Positions 1 to 8,430 are shown, numbered from the stretch's first letter. The stretch is DNA of 64,000 nucleotides from Streptomyces sp. MZ04 (GCF_004684775.1 NZ_SRIC01000008.1:1-64000), one strand, 5' to 3'. Program-made: numbers and translations. The notes: a model not told the origin generated them from the sequence alone.

Positions 1-132
1 CTTCCGCTCAGTCGTCAGAGGAACAGCCGTCGGAGGAACAGCGGCCCGGCCGCGCGTGGTGCCCGGGGGATGACCGGCGCGGGCCGGTCCGCTGTTCCTC
101 CGACGGCTGTTCCTCTGACGACTGAGCGGAAG
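1..132. repeat. Perfect 44-bp inverted repeat around the MFS start
   Basis: Bases 1-44 are the exact reverse complement of bases 89-132, separated by a 44-base centre that is itself GC-rich and partly palindromic. The right arm lies inside the 5' end of the MFS transporter gene. The left arm begins at the very first base of the window, so the repeat may extend further left. A hairpin this long at a gene start could be an inversion junction, a regulatory structure, or an assembly fold-back artefact. The sequence alone does not say which. Confidence 0.9.
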
Positions 133-1419
133 AGCATCCGCGACGGCGGGAGCATCTGGTCGCGGGACTTCACGCTGTTCTTCGGCGCGCGGGCCGTGGC
201 CAAGCTCGGGGACACCATGCTGCCGGTCGCGCTCGCCGCGGGGCTGCTGCGGCACGGGCACGGCGCGGGGGCCGTCGGCCTCGCGATGGCCGCCACCACG
301 GTGTGCTTCGCGGGCCTTGTGATCTTCGGCGGGGTCTTCGCCGACCGGTTCAGCACGCGCCTGCTGATGATCGGCGCCGACGTGGTACGGCTCGGCACGC
401 AGTCGGTCGCGGCCGTCCTCTTCTTCACCGGCCATGTCGTCCTCTGGCAGATCTGCGTGATCGGCGCGGTCAACGGCGCCGCGGGCGCGATCTTCCAGCC
501 GGGCGTCGCCAGCACGGTGCCGCGCCTCGCCGCCGACGTCCAGAAGGCCAACGGGGCGATACGGGTGGCCGAGTCGGTCGCCGCCCTGGCGGGCCCGGCC
601 GTCGCCGGCGTCCTGGTGGCCCTCGCCTCGCCCGGCGCCGTCTTCGCCGCGCACGCGGGAACGTACGGACTGAGTGCCCTGTGTCTATTGCTGCTCAGGC
701 TGCCGCCCGCACTGCCCGGCTCGCTGCCGCACAGCGAGGGCTTCCGGGCCGATCTCGTGCAGGGCTGGCGGGAGTTCAGGTCCCGCACCTGGCTCTGGGG
801 CGTCATCGCCATCTTCTGCGTCCTGATGATCACGACGACGGGCCCGCTGACACCCCTGGTCGCCACGCTCGTCGTCCAGGAGCACGGCTCCGGCGCGTAC
901 GGCCTGGTGAACTCCGCCCTCGGCGCGGGCACCGTGCTCGGCGGCCTGTTCGCCCTGCGGCTTCGCCCCCGCCGCATGCTCCGCGCCGGCGCCATCGCGC
1001 TGATCGGCTACTGCGCGTTCCCGGCTGCCGTCGGCGCCCAGCTCGGCGTCCCGCTGATGGCGGCGGGCGCCGCGGTCGCGGGCGCCGGACTCTCCTTCTG
1101 GGGCGTGATGTGGGCGACGAGCGTCCAGACCCAGGTGCCGCCCGACGTCCTCAACCGCATCCACGCGTACGACGTCGCGGGCTCCATCGCGCTGCTGCCG
1201 GTCGGCCAGGCGCTCGCGGGGCCCGCCGCGAGCGCGTTCGGCGCGGAGCAGGTGCTGATCACGGGCGGCGTGACCACGGTCGCCGTCTGCCTGGCCATGC
1301 TCGCGGTGCCCGCCATACGCGGACTGGTGCGCGCGGACGCGGCCCCGGTGTCGGGCGGGCCAGGCCGACTGCCCGCGCCGGCGGCTATCCGCGAGCCCGC
1401 GCCCCCAGAAACCGGGTGA
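70..1419 (+). CDS. MFS transporter
   Basis: 449 aa, a usual length for a 12-helix major facilitator. Hydrophobic segments run through the protein, beginning near residue 35 with an RDFTLFFGARAVAKLGD-type opening common in actinobacterial MFS proteins of the enterobactin-exporter (EntS-like) group. The substrate cannot be read from sequence. The first 21 codons lie in the right arm of the inverted repeat at 1-132, so the annotated ATG may not be the native start. The last 35 bases overlap the 3' end of the convergent transketolase gene. It is probably not part of the biosynthetic cluster. Confidence 0.85.
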   Translation: MTGAGRSAVPPTAVPLTTERKSIRDGGSIWSRDFTLFFGARAVAKLGDTMLPVALAAGLLRHGHGAGAVGLAMAATTVCFAGLVIFGGVFADRFSTRLLMIGADVVRLGTQSVAAVLFFTGHVVLWQICVIGAVNGAAGAIFQPGVASTVPRLAADVQKANGAIRVAESVAALAGPAVAGVLVALASPGAVFAAHAGTYGLSALCLLLLRLPPALPGSLPHSEGFRADLVQGWREFRSRTWLWGVIAIFCVLMITTTGPLTPLVATLVVQEHGSGAYGLVNSALGAGTVLGGLFALRLRPRRMLRAGAIALIGYCAFPAAVGAQLGVPLMAAGAAVAGAGLSFWGVMWATSVQTQVPPDVLNRIHAYDVAGSIALLPVGQALAGPAASAFGAEQVLITGGVTTVAVCLAMLAVPAIRGLVRADAAPVSGGPGRLPAPAAIREPAPPETG

Positions 1420-2299
1420 TCCGCTCCCGCAGGGACCGCGCGTCGAGGCCGTGCGCGGCCGTGTGCTCGTCGATCTGCCCGTAGCGGCGCAGCTCGGCGC
1501 GGCCGACGCCGAGCCCGAGGACCCGGTGCGGGAGGTCGGCCAGCGCGTCGTTCGCGCCGGCGGTGGAGGTTCCGGCCAGATAGGGCTCGACGATCACGAC
1601 GTCGGCGGCTTCCGCCGCTCCGACGGCCCCGCGCAGCGCCTCCGCGTCGAAGGGCCGCACGGTGGTCGCGTACAGCACGCCCACGTCGAGCCCCTCGGTC
1701 GCGGCGAGGACGTTGTCCAGCATCGGGCCGACGGCGATCACGACCCCGTCACGGCCATCGCGCACGGTGCGGAAGCGTGCCCCGTCGACGGGCAGAGCCT
1801 GAGTGTTCGACTGGACCGAAAGACGGACGTACACCTTGTCGTCACCGGCGGCGACCGCGTGCCGCAGCAGGGTCTCCGCCTCGTCCGGGTGCCCCGGCAC
1901 GTGCACGGTCCAGCCGTCCAGGGTGTCGAGGAGCGCCACGTCACCCGGTGACATATGGGTGAAGCCACCGGCGGGCCAGTCGAACGAAGCGGCCGCGCTG
2001 ACGAGCACCCCGCCCACGCCCTGGTGCCCGAAGTCCAGCTTGAGCTGCTCGAACGGCCGCTCCACGAGAAAGCTCGCGAAGGTGTGCACGACGGGCCGCA
2101 GCCCGGCAAGGGCGAGCCCGGCCCCGGCGCCGACGAGCAGCTGCTCCCGGATCCCGACGTTGATCACCCGGTCCGGGTGCTTGCGCTGAGCGTCCTTGAA
2201 TCCGTCTGCCCCGATCTCGGCGAGGACGACGGCGACGCGGGGGTCTTCGTCGAGCAGTCGCGAGACGACGGGGGCGAAGCGATCACGCATGGTGTCCAT
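1385..2299 (-). CDS. Transketolase, C-terminal (pyrimidine-binding) subunit
   Basis: 304 aa. It contains the transketolase central and C-terminal domains. The NVGIREQ stretch near residues 46-52 carries the glutamate that contacts the thiamine diphosphate pyrimidine, and HTFASFLVERPFEQ follows. The partner subunit lies 74 bp upstream on the same strand, so the two genes form a split transketolase. Such split enzymes act on ketose phosphates in the non-oxidative pentose phosphate pathway or on related sugars. A role in supplying erythrose 4-phosphate to the DAHP synthase at 10.9 kb is conceivable but only inferred from distance. Confidence 0.88.
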   Translation of the reverse strand: MDTMRDRFAPVVSRLLDEDPRVAVVLAEIGADGFKDAQRKHPDRVINVGIREQLLVGAGAGLALAGLRPVVHTFASFLVERPFEQLKLDFGHQGVGGVLVSAAASFDWPAGGFTHMSPGDVALLDTLDGWTVHVPGHPDEAETLLRHAVAAGDDKVYVRLSVQSNTQALPVDGARFRTVRDGRDGVVIAVGPMLDNVLAATEGLDVGVLYATTVRPFDAEALRGAVGAAEAADVVIVEPYLAGTSTAGANDALADLPHRVLGLGVGRAELRRYGQIDEHTAAHGLDARSLRERITRFLGARARG

Positions 2300-2373
2300 G
2301 ACAGAGGTACCTCCGGGAGAAGCTGATGTGGGAGTGAGGGGAGGGGAGCCGGACGGCGGTCGGGCGTCAGGCC

Positions 2374-3102
2374 TCAGGCGAGCTTGGGCTCGCTCACCGA
2401 GCCCTTCGGCTCGACCCGCGCCACGACCACGCGCGGCCGCCCCGGATGCGGCGCGGTGAACGCCGCGTACAACGCTTCGTGATCACGGCCGTCGACGGTC
2501 TGGGCCGACCACCCGGCGGCCTCGAAGCGCGCGGCGATACCGCCGGGCCTGGCATGCCGCGCGGAGGCGTTGTCGATCACAAGGGTGTGCAGCCGCTCGA
2601 GACCGGAAGGACCCGCGAAGGCGATGGCCTCGTGATTGCTGCCCTCGTCGAGCTCCGCGTCCCCCACGAGCACCCACACCACCGGCTCCGCGAGCCCGCG
2701 CGCCCCGAGCCCCAGCGCCGTGCCCACCGCGAGCGGCAGCCCGTGCCCGAGCGATCCGCTCCCGATCTCGACCCCCGGCACGAGCACGCGGTCCGGATGG
2801 TGCCCCAGCGGAGAGTCGTACGCCCCGAAGCGCTCGAGCCAGTCGACCGGTATGAAGCCCTTGGCGGCGAGGACGGCGTAGTACGCCATGGGCCCGTGCC
2901 CCTTGGAGAGCAGGAACCGGTCGCGCTCCGGGTCGCCCGCGCGCTCGGGTGTGACCCTGAGCACCCGGTCGTAGAGCACCCAGAGGGCGTCGAGGGTCGA
3001 GGTCGCGGCCGGCCCGTGCTTCTCGTCCCCGGTCATCCGCCCCATGAGGCCCGGCAGATCGGCGTATCCGTACTCGTGTCCGCGTTCCGTTGTCGTCGTC
3101 AT
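2374..3102 (-). CDS. Transketolase, N-terminal (diphosphate-binding) subunit
   Basis: 242 aa. The diphosphate-binding domain shows SKGHGPMAYYAVLA near residue 66, GSLGHGLPLAVG near 114 and the thiamine-diphosphate motif GDAELDEGSNHEA near 147. The start ATG is only 16 bases from a SoxR-type palindrome, implying a short leader. It is first in a two-gene operon with the C-terminal subunit. Redox control of a transketolase would fit NADPH supply under oxidative stress, but that is inference. Confidence 0.88.
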   Translation of the reverse strand: MTTTTERGHEYGYADLPGLMGRMTGDEKHGPAATSTLDALWVLYDRVLRVTPERAGDPERDRFLLSKGHGPMAYYAVLAAKGFIPVDWLERFGAYDSPLGHHPDRVLVPGVEIGSGSLGHGLPLAVGTALGLGARGLAEPVVWVLVGDAELDEGSNHEAIAFAGPSGLERLHTLVIDNASARHARPGGIAARFEAAGWSAQTVDGRDHEALYAAFTAPHPGRPRVVVARVEPKGSVSEPKLA

Positions 3103-3118
3103 GCCACCGAGCGTGCAA

Positions 3119-3136
3119 CCTCAAGTTCGCTTGAGG
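3119..3136. promoter_or_regulatory. SoxR/MerR-type operator
   Basis: The 18-mer CCTCAAGTTCGCTTGAGG is a perfect palindrome that differs from the E. coli SoxR box only in its two central bases. On the minus strand a TTGACC -35-like hexamer overlaps its upstream edge, and the palindrome occupies an elongated spacer before the transketolase ATG at 3102. This is the promoter layout expected for MerR-family control. No soxR gene is in the window. Confidence 0.7.
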
Positions 3137-3233
3137 TCAACAGGGCGAGAAAGGCGTGAGCGATCACCGCCTGGAGTGCGGTATTGTTTCGGTGCGCGTT
3201 CAGCCAGGGGGAAACCCCAGGTCACACGGGCAC

Positions 3234-3307
<74 letters not shown>

Positions 3308-3321
3308 CGGAAACGTCGCGG

Positions 3322-3349
3322 GTAGGGGTCATCTTCGGATGGCCCCTAC
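3322..3349 (+). terminator. Terminator of tRNA-Pro
   Basis: GTAGGGGTCAT and ATGGCCCCTAC pair over 11 bp (one G-T wobble) around the loop CTTCGG. It begins 15 bases after the tRNA and has the shape of an intrinsic terminator, without a long T run. Confidence 0.75.
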
Positions 3350-3429
3350 TTCGTGTTTGGGAGCAAATTTGGCCGAGGAACTACACCGCCGAGCGGAGAA
3401 GGGCCAGGCCGCACGGCACCGCGCCGCGA

Positions 3430-3723
3430 TGGCGCGTGACCCAGCACGCGGATAGCGTTCCAGCCCTCCAGCGGAGGGCGCTTGAGCTCAAGAAGACCGC
3501 CGCTGTGGCAGGAGAGGCGACTGCACGTCACCTTGCCTACCTCACCGACCGGGTTCTGGTCGCGACAGGCGAGCCCCAGCTGTCCGGGACGCAGTACACC
3601 CACGAGCCGGACGGCTCGGACCTGCGTCCGCAACCGGTGGCTGACCCGGAATGCCTCGACGAACGCCGTGCCGCCATGGGTCTGGAACCAGCCGCAGAAT
3701 ACGATCACCGCATGCGCAGATAG
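3430..3723 (+). pseudogene. C-terminal fragment of a DUF6624-like protein
   Basis: The last 97 codons of an open frame resemble the C-terminus of the actinobacterial DUF6624 family. The recognisable stretches are WRVTQHAD, ALQRRALEL, ATARHLAYLTDRVLVA and ECLDERRAAMGL. The frame upstream runs through the tRNA and has no matching N-terminal half, start codon or ribosome binding site. I read this as a remnant left by a deletion or insertion next to the tRNA. The family name is from memory of its motifs and was not searched. Confidence 0.55.
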
Positions 3724-3749
3724 GGGCTCTCCCGTAACTAACCTTGAGT

Positions 3750-3939
3750 CGGGCCATCCCGCTCGCGCGGAGAGCAGAGTTCAGCGTGCCGCTCCTGCTC
3801 GTGCCGTACGGGACCATCCCGCACGTGCAGGGAGCAGATCCAACTCGCCGCCGCCATCAAGCAGCACGTGCGGGAAGCAAAGCATCACCTCGACCTCGTC
3901 CGGGTCCGCGGCGGGACCATCCCTGCGCGCGGGGAGCAG
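3750..3939 (-). CRISPR. Decayed type I-E-like CRISPR array remnant
   Basis: Three copies of a degenerate repeat related to the Streptomyces type I-E repeat (GGGACCATCCC...GGGGAGCAG as read here) lie at 3750-3777, 3810-3837 and 3913-3939. The first spacing is 60 bases, normal for a 28-bp repeat plus a 32-bp spacer. A fourth, badly mutated copy may lie near 3853-3879. The repeats differ from each other by several bases and no cas gene is nearby, so the array is probably dead. The canonical repeat reads on the minus strand. Confidence 0.7.
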
Positions 3940-4070
3940 CGCTGTTCCGCCCAGGGTGGGCGGCTGTGGGCAAGGGAGAGTGGGCAGCACCGTACTGACC
4001 TGTCAGTAGGGCAGCCATAGGCGTGCAGCGGTCCGTCCGTGGCGACACCGGCCATGTGGACCTTCCGCAA

Positions 4071-4100
4071 CTCAGGGGCCGTTTTCGGACGGCCCCTGAG
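4071..4100. terminator. Bidirectional-looking terminator hairpin
   Basis: CTCAGGGGCCGT and ACGGCCCCTGAG form a perfect 12-bp stem with the six-base loop TTTCGG. It sits just past the stop of the minus-strand methyltransferase at 4104 and closes that operon. It resembles the tRNA terminator at 3322-3349 in its loop and GGGGCC/GGCCCC core. The bases between the CRISPR relic (3939) and this hairpin hold nothing else that I recognise. Confidence 0.8.
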
Positions 4101-4103
4101 TCG

Positions 4104-4817
4104 CTATGGGGAGGGCTGGGCAAGGTGACCGTCGTGCCGGGGTGTACCCGCGCCAACGGCGACATAGCCGAGGCTGTAGTGCTTGACGGCTGCGTCGTCG
4201 GTCCCGGCCCGGACCAGTTCCCACGGCTCGCGACGGCAGTCGGCGGCGAACATCCGGCACAGCAGCCAGGCGAGCGGTCGCAGCGCGACCAGCTCGTCGG
4301 CGCCGCCGGCCCGGGCGGGGTAGCACCCGTCCATGACCGCGAGCCGGCCCCCGGGACGCACCATGCCCGCCATCATCCGCAGAGTGCCCTGCCAGTCGGG
4401 GATGACGGAGAGTCCAAGGGTGCACAGCACGGCGTCGAACCTCGCGCCCCGTGCCAGAAGCCCCAGCTCTTCGAAGTGCGCCGGGGACAGGCTCGTCACA
4501 TCGCGCTCCAGTACGGTGATGTTGTCCCAGCCCTGGCCGGCTACCCGTGCGCGGGCGCGCCGCAGCATCCGGGGCGAGCGGTCGACGGCGACCAGCCGGC
4601 CGGAGGGGCCGATCTCCCGCTCGATGAGCGGGAAGTTGCGTCCCGTACCGCAGGCGATGTCGAGTACCCGTGCACCTGGGCGCAGGCGCAGCAACTCCGC
4701 TGCCTCGGCGCGTGCGCGTGCGTAGAGGGGTCGCTCCGCGCTGGCCCAGTCGTAGACCGGGGCCAGCAGCTCATAACGCCGGCGAGCGGGATCGGCCGCG
4801 GTGACCGGCGGGGCCAT
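4104..4817 (-). CDS. SAM-dependent methyltransferase (class I)
   Basis: 237 aa. SAM motif I is VLDIACGTGRNFPLIE near residue 46, with the acidic loop at LVAVDRSPRML, post-I FDAVLCTLGLS and motif III RPGGRLAVMD. The ATG at 4817 overlaps the TGA of the ABC permease by one base, so it is the last gene of the operon and probably translationally coupled. The substrate is unknown. Its neighbours suggest modification or export of a small molecule, perhaps self-protection controlled by the TetR protein at 7683. Confidence 0.8.
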   Translation of the reverse strand: MAPPVTAADPARRRYELLAPVYDWASAERPLYARARAEAAELLRLRPGARVLDIACGTGRNFPLIEREIGPSGRLVAVDRSPRMLRRARARVAGQGWDNITVLERDVTSLSPAHFEELGLLARGARFDAVLCTLGLSVIPDWQGTLRMMAGMVRPGGRLAVMDGCYPARAGGADELVALRPLAWLLCRMFAADCRREPWELVRAGTDDAAVKHYSLGYVAVGAGTPRHDGHLAQPSP

Positions 4818-5629
4818 CAGGCGTCGCGCCGGTTGATCAGTGCGAAGCCGATGGCAAGGGCGACGGCCGCGTACAGGCTGAAAATGCCCATGCCGGGCCA
4901 GGGGCCGAGACTGCTGACCTCCGCGCCCTTGGTGATGAAGATCTGGCTGCCGGCGTTCATCGGCATGTACGGGCCGACGTTCTCCTTCCACGAGCTGGGG
5001 AGGAGATCGAGCAGGATCGCCGGGACGAAGAGCAGGCCGAAGAGCGCGGCGATCGAGCCGGCGGAGGCACGGAGGACGAGCCCGAGCCCCATCCCGAGCA
5101 GGCCCAGAACGCCGAGGTAGAGGCCGCCGCCGCAGACCGCCCGGAGAACTCCGGGATCGGAGATCGACAGCGACAGGGCGTCGTCGGAGGCGAACGCCTG
5201 GAAGGCGTAGAAGGAGCCGAAGCAGGAGACGATGCCGACCGAGAGCGCGACGGCGGCGAAGACGACGACCTTGGCGCTCAGCAGCATGCGTCGCTGCGGG
5301 ACGGCGGCGAAGGTCGCCCGGATCATGCCCGTGCTGTACTCGGTGGTGATGGCCAGCACCCCGAGCACGCCGATGGCGATCTGCGACAGATGCAGGCCCG
5401 CGAGGCTGAGCCGGATCGCATCGGCGGTCAGTTTGTCCTCCCCGCTGAGCCGCCCGGGGATGAAGATGCCGGCCAGGGCTCCCACCCCGATGTTGAAGAC
5501 CACGGCGGCGAACAGGGTCCAGAAGGTCGCGCGCACCGAGCGGAGCTTCAGGAACTCGGAGCGGAGGATCCCGGGAAGATCCGGGCCGGATCGACGAGCG
5601 GTGCGAGTTGCCTCGACTGTTGCGTGCAT
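4817..5629 (-). CDS. ABC transporter permease
   Basis: 270 aa with about six hydrophobic segments and the pattern of ABC-2-like permeases (SEFLKLRSVRATFWTLF opening, ITTEYSTGMIRATFAAVPQRR near residue 95). It follows its ATPase by 9 bases and overlaps the methyltransferase start. It would form the membrane half of an exporter with the 5639-6574 ATPase. The substrate is not evident. Confidence 0.85.
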   Translation of the reverse strand: MHATVEATRTARRSGPDLPGILRSEFLKLRSVRATFWTLFAAVVFNIGVGALAGIFIPGRLSGEDKLTADAIRLSLAGLHLSQIAIGVLGVLAITTEYSTGMIRATFAAVPQRRMLLSAKVVVFAAVALSVGIVSCFGSFYAFQAFASDDALSLSISDPGVLRAVCGGGLYLGVLGLLGMGLGLVLRASAGSIAALFGLLFVPAILLDLLPSSWKENVGPYMPMNAGSQIFITKGAEVSSLGPWPGMGIFSLYAAVALAIGFALINRRDA

Positions 5630-5638
5630 GAACGGGCC

Positions 5639-6574
5639 TCAGCGGGTGTTCGGGACCGGGACGTGCGCGCCTCCGGCCGTACGGAAGTCCACGGATTCGC
5701 TGGTGAGTTCCATATAGCGCTCCTCCAGCGTCTGCTGCTGAGCGGAGAGTTCGAGCAGGGTGACGTCGTGCGCGCGGGCGAGCTCGCCGACCTCATCGCT
5801 GGAACTTCCGGTGATGTGCAGCGAGTCGGCGGGCCGACGGACCACGGTGGCGCCCCGGGACTGCAGGAGTTCGGTCAGCTGTTCCGGCTGCGGGGTGCGC
5901 ACCCGAACGAAGTTCCCGGTACCGCTCCTGATGAAGTCCTCGATGCTCGTCTCGGTGATCAGACGCCCCCGGCCGATGATGACAAGGCGGTCGGCGGTGA
6001 GAGCCATCTCGCTCATCAGATGGCTGGAGAGAAAGACTGTCCGGCCTTCGGCCGCGAGCGCCTTCAGCAGATTGCGGATCCACAGCACGCCGTCGGGGTC
6101 GAGGCCGTTCACCGGTTCGTCGAGCATCAGTACGGGCGGGTCTCCGAGGAGAGCCGCGGCGATGCCAAGGCGCTGGGACATGCCGAGGGAGAACCCGCCC
6201 GCGCGCCTGCGGGCCACGCTCGTCAGCCCGACCACATCCAGCACCTGCTCGACCCGGCTGCGGCTGATGCCGTTGCTGAGGGCGAGGCACATCAGATGGT
6301 TGTACGCCGTGCGTCCGCCGTGCCAAGCCTTGGACTCCAGCAGCGCGCCGACCTCGAAGAGCGGCCGGCCGTAGGAGGAGTACTGCTTGCCGTTGACCCG
6401 TACCCGGCCTGCGGTCGGAGCGTCCAGGCCCAGAATCAGGCGCATGGTCGTGGACTTTCCCGACCCGTTGGGACCGAGGAATCCCGTCACCTGGCCCGAA
6501 GGGACCGTGAAGGACAGGTCGTCCACGGCGAGGGTGGAACCGTAGCTCTTGCTGAGGCCGGCCGCCTCGATCAT
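5639..6574 (-). CDS. ABC transporter ATP-binding protein
   Basis: 311 aa, single nucleotide-binding domain. Walker A is GPNGSGKST near residue 34, the signature is FSLGMSQRLGIAAALLG and Walker B is VLMLDEPVNGLDP. A C-terminal extension of about 90 residues is typical of drug-export ATPases of the DrrA/CcmA type. It pairs with the permease downstream in an operon of five minus-strand genes. Confidence 0.88.
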   Translation of the reverse strand: MIEAAGLSKSYGSTLAVDDLSFTVPSGQVTGFLGPNGSGKSTTMRLILGLDAPTAGRVRVNGKQYSSYGRPLFEVGALLESKAWHGGRTAYNHLMCLALSNGISRSRVEQVLDVVGLTSVARRRAGGFSLGMSQRLGIAAALLGDPPVLMLDEPVNGLDPDGVLWIRNLLKALAAEGRTVFLSSHLMSEMALTADRLVIIGRGRLITETSIEDFIRSGTGNFVRVRTPQPEQLTELLQSRGATVVRRPADSLHITGSSSDEVGELARAHDVTLLELSAQQQTLEERYMELTSESVDFRTAGGAHVPVPNTR

Positions 6575-6634
6575 CGTGCGTTCTCCCCTGCTCGTGTGCC
6601 GCTCACCGCGTCGCTGCTTCCGGGGTCGGGCCGG

Positions 6635-6820
6635 TCAATGGCCTTCTCCGGACACGCTGATGACGCCGGTGAGGTGGAGGACGAGGAACGCGGCGATCAG
6701 CACGACACCCACCGCGACCCACAAGGTGATCCGCCATCGCGGTCGCTTGGCCGCCTGCTCGCCGTCGAGGCTCGGGTGACTGCGGGAGTCGGTGTCGGAG
6801 TGGTGTGGCAGGTCGGCCAT
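6635..6820 (-). CDS. Small single-span membrane protein
   Basis: 61 aa. About 28 hydrophilic residues rich in His, Asp, Arg and Lys precede one membrane helix (ITLWVAVGVVLIAAFLVLHL, near residues 31-50) and a short tail. No family recognised. It lies between the methyltransferase and the ABC ATPase of the same operon, which suggests a small accessory subunit. A TetR-type palindrome lies 56 bases upstream of its start. Confidence 0.65.
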   Translation of the reverse strand: MADLPHHSDTDSRSHPSLDGEQAAKRPRWRITLWVAVGVVLIAAFLVLHLTGVISVSGEGH

Positions 6821-6875
6821 GCGGGCCTCCTCGTAGGCGTACGGACTCTGGTGTCCGATGGTCCGAGTTTTCCGA

Positions 6876-6892
6876 GACAGAGTGTCTCTGTC
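6876..6892. promoter_or_regulatory. Candidate TetR operator, internal to operon
   Basis: GACAGAG-TGT-CTCTGTC is a perfect 7-bp inverted repeat. Its core ACAGAGTGT differs by one base from ACAGACTGT in the palindrome at 7624-7636 beside the tetR gene. It lies between the 6896-7561 methyltransferase and the small membrane protein, so it could control the distal part of the operon. Confidence 0.55.
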
Positions 6893-6895
6893 AAG

Positions 6896-7561
6896 TCAAA
6901 GTGCATCGAATACGTCACCCAGGACGTAGTGCAGCGAGGGCCAGCGGTCGCCGCTGTCGGTGATGTGGAAGCCGGCCTGTTCGGCCAGGCCCGGCAGTTC
7001 GCTGCTGGGAGCGTGCCGGTCCGCGTGCCCGGACGCCATCCCGAGCGTCTTGGCCAGGCGGAGATGACGCGGCAGTCTGCCGTAGTCGACGAGCAGCAGT
7101 CGGCCGCCGGGCCGCAGCACTCGGCGCATCTCGCGCAGTGCGGCGAGCCGGTCCCCGTCGGGCAGGTGGTGGATGGCGAGACTGGAGATGATGACGTCGA
7201 ACGAGGCGTCGCCGAACGGCAGTTCCTGGGCGGAGGCGGTCCGGAACGTGCAGTTGGCCGGCGCCCGGCGTGCGGCGTACTCGATCACCGGCTGCGATGG
7301 GTCGATGCCCACCACATGGCCGCCTGGGGTGACGGCGAGGGCGGCCCGGCGGCTGAAGTAGCCCGTGCCGCAGCCGATGTCGAGAATCTGCTGCCCGGGG
7401 CGGGCGCCGCTGAGGGTGACCAGGTCGTCGTAGACCCGGCGCCGACGGCCGAGGAAGCCGATCGCCGCGCCGATTTCGTACAGCCGGGCCCGGCGGATCT
7501 GTGCGCCGCCGTGGCCTGGCGTGTGCTGAGGGTGGATCGGGGTGTGCGGCCCGTGTCCCAT
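6896..7561 (-). CDS. SAM-dependent methyltransferase (UbiE/MenG-like fold)
   Basis: 221 aa. SAM motif I is ILDIGCGTGYFSRRAA near residue 58, followed by VVGIDPSQPVIEYA, the post-I strand SFDVIISSLAIHHL and motif III RPGGRLLLVDYG. The N-terminus is His-rich over about 18 residues. It is the first gene of the minus-strand operon and faces the tetR gene across a 121-bp gap. The substrate is unknown. Confidence 0.8.
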   Translation of the reverse strand: MGHGPHTPIHPQHTPGHGGAQIRRARLYEIGAAIGFLGRRRRVYDDLVTLSGARPGQQILDIGCGTGYFSRRAALAVTPGGHVVGIDPSQPVIEYAARRAPANCTFRTASAQELPFGDASFDVIISSLAIHHLPDGDRLAALREMRRVLRPGGRLLLVDYGRLPRHLRLAKTLGMASGHADRHAPSSELPGLAEQAGFHITDSGDRWPSLHYVLGDVFDAL

Positions 7562-7623
7562 GAAGCGGCTCCCTGTCTCCCGGGTCCTTCGTCTTCTGTG
7601 AGGCGTTCACTCCGAATTTTACA

Positions 7624-7636
7624 ATACAGACTGTAT
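7624..7636. promoter_or_regulatory. Candidate TetR operator in divergent promoter
   Basis: ATACAG-A-CTGTAT is a perfect 6-bp inverted repeat in the gap between the methyltransferase (starts 7561) and the TetR regulator (starts 7683). Its core matches the internal operator at 6876-6892. This is the usual place for a TetR protein that represses itself and the divergent operon. Confidence 0.65.
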
Positions 7637-7682
7637 CGATGGCGGCATAACGTCGTAGTCCTGCGAGCTGTACGATTACGGC

Positions 7683-8282
7683 GTGCCGAAGCTGTGGAGT
7701 GAGACGATCGAGACGCACCGCCGAGCGGTGCACGACGCGGTCCTGGATGCGACGGCGGCGCTGGCAGCCGAGCATGGGCCGCTCGCGGTCACGATGTCGC
7801 AGATCGCCGAGCAAGCGGGTATCGGCCGGGCGACGTTGTACAAGTACTTCCCAGACGTCCAGTCCATCCTCGTCGCCTGGCACAACCGCGAGGTCACGGC
7901 ACACCTCGAGGTACTTGCCCGCGCCCAGGGACAGGGGGGCGATCCCGGCAAAAGGCTCGAGGCGGTCCTTGAGGCCTACGCCCTGATCCATCACGAGCGG
8001 GCCCGCCGTCACGGCCGGGGGAGCGGTGGCGCCGAGCTGGTCACGCTGCTGCACCAGGACGACCATGTCGTACACGCGCAGCGGCACATTCACGAGATGG
8101 TGCGGGACGTGCTGGCGGAGGCCGCCGCGGCGGGCCGTGTTCGGGACGATGTCGCTCCCGTCGAACTGGCCGCCTACTGCCTCTCGGCCCTGCAGGTGGC
8201 CGGGAGTCTCCCGTCCGCCGCCGCGGTGCGCCGTCTCGTCACCGTCACCCTCGCCGGGCTGCGGCCGGGCGACTCGGCCTGA
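7683..8282 (+). CDS. TetR-family transcriptional regulator
   Basis: 199 aa, GTG start. The N-terminal helix-turn-helix is clear: ALAAEHGPLAVTMSQIAEQAGIGRATLYKYFPDVQSIL, residues 23-60. The C-terminal ligand-binding domain is variable, as usual. It is divergent from the methyltransferase/ABC operon, and two related palindromes flank the promoter region. The likely role is ligand-relieved repression of that export and modification operon. Confidence 0.9.
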   Translation: MPKLWSETIETHRRAVHDAVLDATAALAAEHGPLAVTMSQIAEQAGIGRATLYKYFPDVQSILVAWHNREVTAHLEVLARAQGQGGDPGKRLEAVLEAYALIHHERARRHGRGSGGAELVTLLHQDDHVVHAQRHIHEMVRDVLAEAAAAGRVRDDVAPVELAAYCLSALQVAGSLPSAAAVRRLVTVTLAGLRPGDSA

Positions 8283-8430
8283 CACGGCTCCGCCTGACGC
8301 GGCTCGCCCTGCGCGCGTTGGGGGACTTCGCGAATACCGTCCGGCGAGTAGAGGTCGTACGCGGGCGTATTTAGAGGGTCCCATCCTGCCCGCCGGTGCG
8401 GCGCGAACTCCATTTCATACGGACCGTCGT

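Noticed and set aside
3750-3939. Active CRISPR array
   Set aside because: Repeats are degenerate, spacing is broken between the second and third, and no cas gene is present in the window.
4023-5120. A 365-codon plus-strand frame over the methyltransferase and permease
   Set aside because: It has no domain and runs antisense to two genes with clear SAM and ABC-permease patterns.
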